A stretch of DNA of 8,911 nucleotides, from positions 1-8,911 of the forward strand of contig CALMAR010000444.1 in NCBI GenBank assembly GCA_937859855.1, written 5' to 3'. The position numbers were made by a program, and so were the translations under genes. The notes under the pieces were generated by a model. The model did not search any database. It was not told the DNA's origin and was given only the letters and a program-made list of their open reading frames with translations. Numbering within the stretch: the stretch's first letter is position 1; every line of letters starts with the position of its first letter. Source of the stretch: an uncultured Kineosporia sp. Its GTDB lineage: Bacteria > Actinomycetota > Actinomycetes > Actinomycetales > Kineosporiaceae. Positions 6,879 through 8,911 of the stretch are shown here, piece after piece.

Positions 6879-7078
6879 GCGATCACCTCCTTCGGCTTGG
6901 GCGTCATGTAGGTCCTGAGTGACGACTCGGGCACCCGGTACTGGCCGCGGACCATGATCGATTCGAAGGCCTGTTCCTCGCGGAGCCGGTACGCGGTGGC
7001 CTTCGAGACGCGAAGGATGGAGGCGACCTCGCTGATTCTCAGCAGATTCATCTGCGTCACCTGCGTCTCTGGTGCCAT
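6860..7078 (-). CDS. Small excisionase/MerR-like DNA-binding protein
   Basis: 72 aa. Residues about 11-58 form a winged helix-turn-helix of the excisionase/MerR-like (helix-turn-helix 17) type: LLRISEVASILRVSKATAYR is the helix-turn-helix with recognition helix, followed by a wing (MVRGQYRVPESSL) and RTYM. Such proteins act as excisionases (recombination directionality factors) or small transcriptional regulators of mobile elements. No integrase gene is nearby, so a regulator of the downstream conjugation operon is at least as likely as an excisionase. ATG 7078 has an AGAGGGG ribosome site seven bases upstream. An internal ATG (residue 10) would also give a whole domain. As first gene of the operon, with 10-bp-spaced repeats in the promoter just upstream, it may regulate itself; that is inference. 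Its last codons contain the ribosome binding site of the next gene. Confidence 0.85.
   Translation of the reverse strand: MAPETQVTQMNLLRISEVASILRVSKATAYRLREEQAFESIMVRGQYRVPESSLRTYMTPKPKEVIACTRRP
6881..6892 (-). promoter_or_regulatory. Unusually long Shine-Dalgarno sequence
   Basis: On the minus strand this reads AAGGAGGTGATC, perfectly complementary over 12 bases to the universal 16S rRNA 3' end (GATCACCTCCTT). The AGGAGG core lies about seven bases before the GTG at 6878. It sits inside the end of the upstream gene, where it encodes KEVI. It decides the start of the 88-aa gene and predicts strong translation initiation there. Confidence 0.85.
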
Positions 7079-7160
7079 CCCGTGTCCCCTCTCGTCATCC
7101 CTGGCATGAGACTAACTCTGCATAGGTCTGCATCACAAGGGATAACCTGTTGCAAACGCA
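7079..7160 (-). promoter_or_regulatory. Probable promoter and operator of the conjugation operon
   Basis: Reading leftward, a candidate -35 TTGTGA (7138-7133) and -10 TAGTCT (7114-7109) are separated by 18 bases, giving a leader of about 25 bases before ATG 7078. The AGAGGGG ribosome site is at about 7086-7092. Within the spacer lie two perfect copies of ATGCAGA (minus strand; plus tctgcat at 7117-7123 and 7127-7133) with a 10-bp period, suitable for a protein binding one face of the helix. Promoter elements match consensus only partly, so their exact placement is tentative. The repeats are certain. Confidence 0.5.
7117..7133. repeat. Direct repeat TCTGCAT-N3-TCTGCAT
   Basis: Two perfect 7-bp copies at 7117-7123 and 7127-7133, centre-to-centre 10 bp, lying between the proposed -35 and -10 of the conjugation operon. 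A likely operator, perhaps for the adjacent Xis/MerR-like protein. Confidence 0.6.
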
Positions 7161-7187
7161 GAAACGGCCCCACGGGGGAGCCGTTTC
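7161..7187 (-). terminator. Stem-loop terminator after the XRE-DUF5753 gene
   Basis: A perfect 8-bp stem, gaaacggc (7161-7168) with gccgtttc (7180-7187), extended by ccc/ggg across a one-base bulge with an acgg loop. It lies 18 bases after the stop of the XRE gene (7205) on the minus strand. The 3' arm ends in GTTTC rather than a long T-run, as in many actinobacterial terminators. It would insulate the conjugation operon from read-through. Confidence 0.65.
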
Positions 7188-7204
7188 GTGCTTGGAACCG
7201 GGGT

Positions 7205-8053
7205 TTACAGCAGGGAGGCCGTCACCCGTTCGGCGGCATCGCGGCCTGAAAGGCACCGGTCGCGCAGGGCGTCGAAGCGTGCGACCTCCGCGTCGAACTC
7301 GGCTCCGGCTGCGAGGATCCGCTCGCCACCCTCAGGATCCTCGATCACGCCGACATGCTCGTCCGGCAGGTGGTAGAGGTTGATCACTGCGTTCGGGAAC
7401 AGGGGCCAGCCCGGCCGGTTCGGCAGCACCAGCAGCTCGACGGCCGGCAGGTCAGCCAGCAGCAGAAGCCGCTCCACCTGCTGCCTCCAGGCGGCGCCGT
7501 CGTCGGCCGCTTCCGGCAGGTACTCCAGCGCCAGCTCCCCGACGATGAACGTAAAAGCTGCCCCGTCCCGATAGAGGGCCTGCTGACGGGCCATGCGGGC
7601 GGCGACAGCGGTCCCGATCTCGTCCGGCCGCACTTCACGCAGCATTCCGTAGATGGCGCTGGCGTAGGCCGGGACCTGCAGCAGGCCCGGGATGAGGGCG
7701 CCGGCGAGGATCCGTGCGGTCAGGCATTCCGCTTCGAGGCGGGCCATGTCGGCCTGGCGTGCGGCCATGCCGGCCGCGAACGCCTGCTGCCAGGTTCGGG
7801 CGATCAGCTTGAGTTCGGTGGCTTCGTCGATGAGGGCGCCGGCTTCGGCGGGGGCGGCGCCGGTGTGCTGGGTCCATTTCCGGACGTCTTCAGGGCCGGC
7901 CTGGACTTGCCCGTTCTCCATGCGGGAGACCTTGGCTTGGGAGAAGCCGGCGAGGCGGCCGAGTTCTGTGGTGGACAGGCCGGCCCGGACGCGGAGCCGG
8001 TTAAGTTCGGCGGCCAGGGATGCACGCCTGGCCAGCCGGGTCGCTTGATCCAC
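7205..8053 (-). CDS. XRE-family regulator with DUF5753 domain (Scr1/WhiJ-like)
   Basis: 282 aa from a GTG at 8053, preceded by AGGAG eight bases upstream. Residues about 16-60 form an XRE/Cro helix-turn-helix: ELNRLRVRAGLSTTELGRLAGFSQAKVSRMENGQ is split by its turn near GLST, with a SQAKVSRMENG recognition helix. Residues about 90-277 match DUF5753: AECLTARILAGALIPGLLQVPAYA, ARMARQQALYRD, FIVGELAL, the PAVELLVLPNRPGWP segment and VGVIEDP near the end. These regulators are abundant in actinomycetes, where WhiJ-like members influence development and others are proposed antitoxin-like partners of DUF397 proteins. Here the gene diverges from DUF6879 and DUF397 genes across a 110-bp shared promoter region, so it likely controls them and itself. 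Length is normal and no damage is seen. Confidence 0.93.
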   Translation of the reverse strand: MDQATRLARRASLAAELNRLRVRAGLSTTELGRLAGFSQAKVSRMENGQVQAGPEDVRKWTQHTGAAPAEAGALIDEATELKLIARTWQQAFAAGMAARQADMARLEAECLTARILAGALIPGLLQVPAYASAIYGMLREVRPDEIGTAVAARMARQQALYRDGAAFTFIVGELALEYLPEAADDGAAWRQQVERLLLLADLPAVELLVLPNRPGWPLFPNAVINLYHLPDEHVGVIEDPEGGERILAAGAEFDAEVARFDALRDRCLSGRDAAERVTASLL

Positions 8054-8163
8054 TTATGCGGCTCCTGTCACGACCGGAAGAGTAGCCCAGAGTATTCCCG
8101 AATAGCCTTCACATAGGCAGCACCGCCACCTACGGTGAGAAGGAATGACACATCTGAGGGGGA
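8054..8163. promoter_or_regulatory. Divergent promoter region between XRE and DUF6879 genes
   Basis: For the plus strand, TTCACA (8108-8113) and TACGGT (8131-8136) are separated by 17 bases, a good sigma-70-like match for actinobacteria, with a predicted start near 8143 and a TGAGGGGGA ribosome site at 8154-8162 before ATG 8164. Toward the XRE gene, AGGAG precedes the GTG. Upstream of the -35 lies the direct repeat AGAGTA-GCCC-AGAGTA (8079-8084 and 8089-8094) framed by GGAA and TTCC. No convincing -35 could be assigned for the XRE direction. Confidence 0.55.
8076..8097. repeat. Direct repeat AGAGTA-N4-AGAGTA flanked by GGAA/TTCC
   Basis: Two perfect 6-bp copies with a 10-bp period (8079-8084 and 8089-8094), placed just upstream of the DUF6879 promoter and about 26-41 bases before the XRE start codon. 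A candidate operator for the XRE-DUF5753 protein. Confidence 0.5.
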
Positions 8164-8709
8164 ATGATGAGCGAGTCCTGGCGGGAACTCACCCCTGCCG
8201 AATACGCCGCCCTCTTCCCTGACCTGCTCAGATACAGCGCATTCCGGCTTGAGCAACTGGACTACTACGTCAGCGAACTTGAGGAAGAACCGTTCGCCCA
8301 ATACCAGGCCGGGGCCGTCATCGGCACCAGCTGGCTCGACGAATGGACTCGATTCATCCGCGAGGCGACGGGGGCGGGCGCGACTATCAGCCGGGTCCAC
8401 GTCGTGTCGGAGCCGTGGTCGCCCTACGTCGACTTCGAACTCAACTGCATCTACCCGGTCACCGCCGCGGCCGGGGAGGACATCCGGGTCGCATCTCGGG
8501 GGACCTCACGTTTCCTCGGCCATGATTTCTGGCTTGTTGATGACACCGCCGCCCGCATGAACTACGACCCAGACGGCAACTGGACCAGCGTCAGTCTCAC
8601 CTCGAGCCCGGCGATCGTCACGCGCTACCGGTCATGGCGAGGCTCCGCCATCGCCGCATCCCAGCCGCTCCAGAGCTATCTCGCCCTTGATCACAGGAGG
8701 ACCGCATGA
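8164..8709 (+). CDS. DUF6879 family protein
   Basis: 181 aa. The sequence matches the DUF6879 pattern seen in actinomycetes next to XRE-DUF5753 and DUF397 genes. It has FRLEQLDYYVSELEEEPFAQYQAG near the start (residues 27-50), then W57/W61 in TSWLDEWTRF, ISRVHVVSEPWSPYVDFEL (75-93), GEDIRV (104-109), GHDFWLVDDTAARMNYD (119-135), and a C-terminal IVTRYRSWRGSAIAASQPL (151-169). It is soluble, acidic at the N-terminus, without signal or membrane helices. The biochemical function is unknown; the pairing suggests a role in the regulatory module. ATG 8164 and ATG 8167 are adjacent; the TGAGGGGGA site fits either (second spacing slightly better). The stop overlaps the DUF397 start by ATGA, implying co-translation. 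Confidence 0.9.
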   Translation: MMSESWRELTPAEYAALFPDLLRYSAFRLEQLDYYVSELEEEPFAQYQAGAVIGTSWLDEWTRFIREATGAGATISRVHVVSEPWSPYVDFELNCIYPVTAAAGEDIRVASRGTSRFLGHDFWLVDDTAARMNYDPDGNWTSVSLTSSPAIVTRYRSWRGSAIAASQPLQSYLALDHRRTA

Positions 8710-8909
8710 CCGATCCACGCTTCCCAGAGGACGCGTTCCATAAGGCAGCCGGCTCCGGAACGGTCGGCGGCGTCGAGGTGGCCATCCACAGGTCCGGTGT
8801 CGGCGTCCGCGACTCGAAGGACAAAGCCGGGCCCCTGCTCGTGTTCACGCCGCACGAGTGGGACGTCTTCCTGGACGGCGTGCGTAAGGGCGAGTTCGAC
8901 CGGCACTGA
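8706..8909 (+). CDS. DUF397 family small protein
   Basis: 67 aa, starting at an ATG that overlaps the DUF6879 stop (ATGA), with CACAGGAGGACCGC carrying a strong AGGAGG site just upstream. The C-terminal two-thirds follow the DUF397 pattern closely: VEVAIHRSGVGVRDSKDKAG, then PLLVFTPHEWDVFLDGVRKGEFD. The N-terminus has FHKAAGSG where most members have a W-x-K-S-S-x-S motif, so the usual Trp is Phe here. DUF397 proteins are small actinomycete-specific partners of XRE-DUF5753 regulators (AbaA/BldB-neighbourhood and Scr1-type loci). They may bind the regulator or act as toxin-like effectors, but the mechanism is unsettled. The gene is complete and ends two bases before the window does. Confidence 0.92.
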   Translation: MTDPRFPEDAFHKAAGSGTVGGVEVAIHRSGVGVRDSKDKAGPLLVFTPHEWDVFLDGVRKGEFDRH

Positions 8910-8911
8910 CC

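Noticed and set aside
6881..6892. gatcacctcctt on the plus strand as the end of a 16S rRNA gene
   Set aside because: Only 12 bases match and the adjoining sequence is protein-coding; it is the Shine-Dalgarno complement.
7355..8116. Plus-strand open frame of 253 codons opposite the XRE gene
   Set aside because: It is antisense to a strongly matching HTH-DUF5753 protein and its sequence resembles no family.
1..8911. CRISPR arrays, tRNA genes, insertion sequences or integrase/att sites
   Set aside because: No regularly spaced repeats, tRNA-like cloverleaf, transposase or integrase motif was seen on either strand.

Overview
The window is visibly GC-rich with strong third-position G/C. It carries gene families largely confined to actinomycetes: a DUF5753-type XRE regulator, DUF6879 and DUF397 proteins, and an actinobacterial conjugation operon. 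It most likely comes from a filamentous or related actinobacterium, from an integrative/conjugative element, a plasmid, or the remnant of one. No integrase, relaxase, coupling protein, att site, tRNA or replication origin is visible, so only part of the element is here.

Layout. (1) Positions 1-~148, plus strand: the end of a truncated IlvD/Edd-family dehydratase gene, unrelated to the rest. It stops abruptly inside the antisense of a peptidase gene, so this is a recombination or chimera junction. (2) Positions 50-7078, minus strand: one tightly packed operon of eight genes read right to left, joined by stop/start overlaps with no spacer. In order these are a small Xis/MerR-like DNA-binding protein, an 88-aa unknown, a small two-helix membrane protein (pilin-like candidate), a PrgI/VirB3-like membrane protein, a VirB4-like ATPase, a VirB6/TrbL-like polytopic membrane protein, a single-pass VirB8-like candidate, and a two-domain lytic transglycosylase/M23 peptidase. 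Together they look like the mating-pair-formation (type IV secretion) module of a Gram-positive conjugation machine: energising ATPase, membrane channel, periplasmic scaffold and cell-wall hydrolase. (3) Positions 7079-7204: intergenic region with the operon's probable promoter and a hairpin that probably terminates the next gene. (4) Positions 7205-8053, minus strand: XRE-DUF5753 regulator. (5) Positions 8054-8163: divergent promoter region. (6) Positions 8164-8909, plus strand: DUF6879 and DUF397 genes overlapping by ATGA.

Integrity. Two lesions suggest decay or sequence error. The VirB4-like gene has an apparent +1 insertion in a short C/G homopolymer near its 3' end, which throws it in frame with the next gene. 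The cell-wall hydrolase loses the C-terminal end of its M23 domain, including the HxH zinc motif, at the dehydratase junction. The rest of the operon looks intact.

The most noteworthy points are the dehydratase/hydrolase junction, the VirB4 frameshift, a 12-nt Shine-Dalgarno sequence fully complementary to the 16S rRNA 3' end, 10-bp-period direct repeats in both regulatory regions, and a DUF5753/DUF6879/DUF397 module directly beside conjugation genes.
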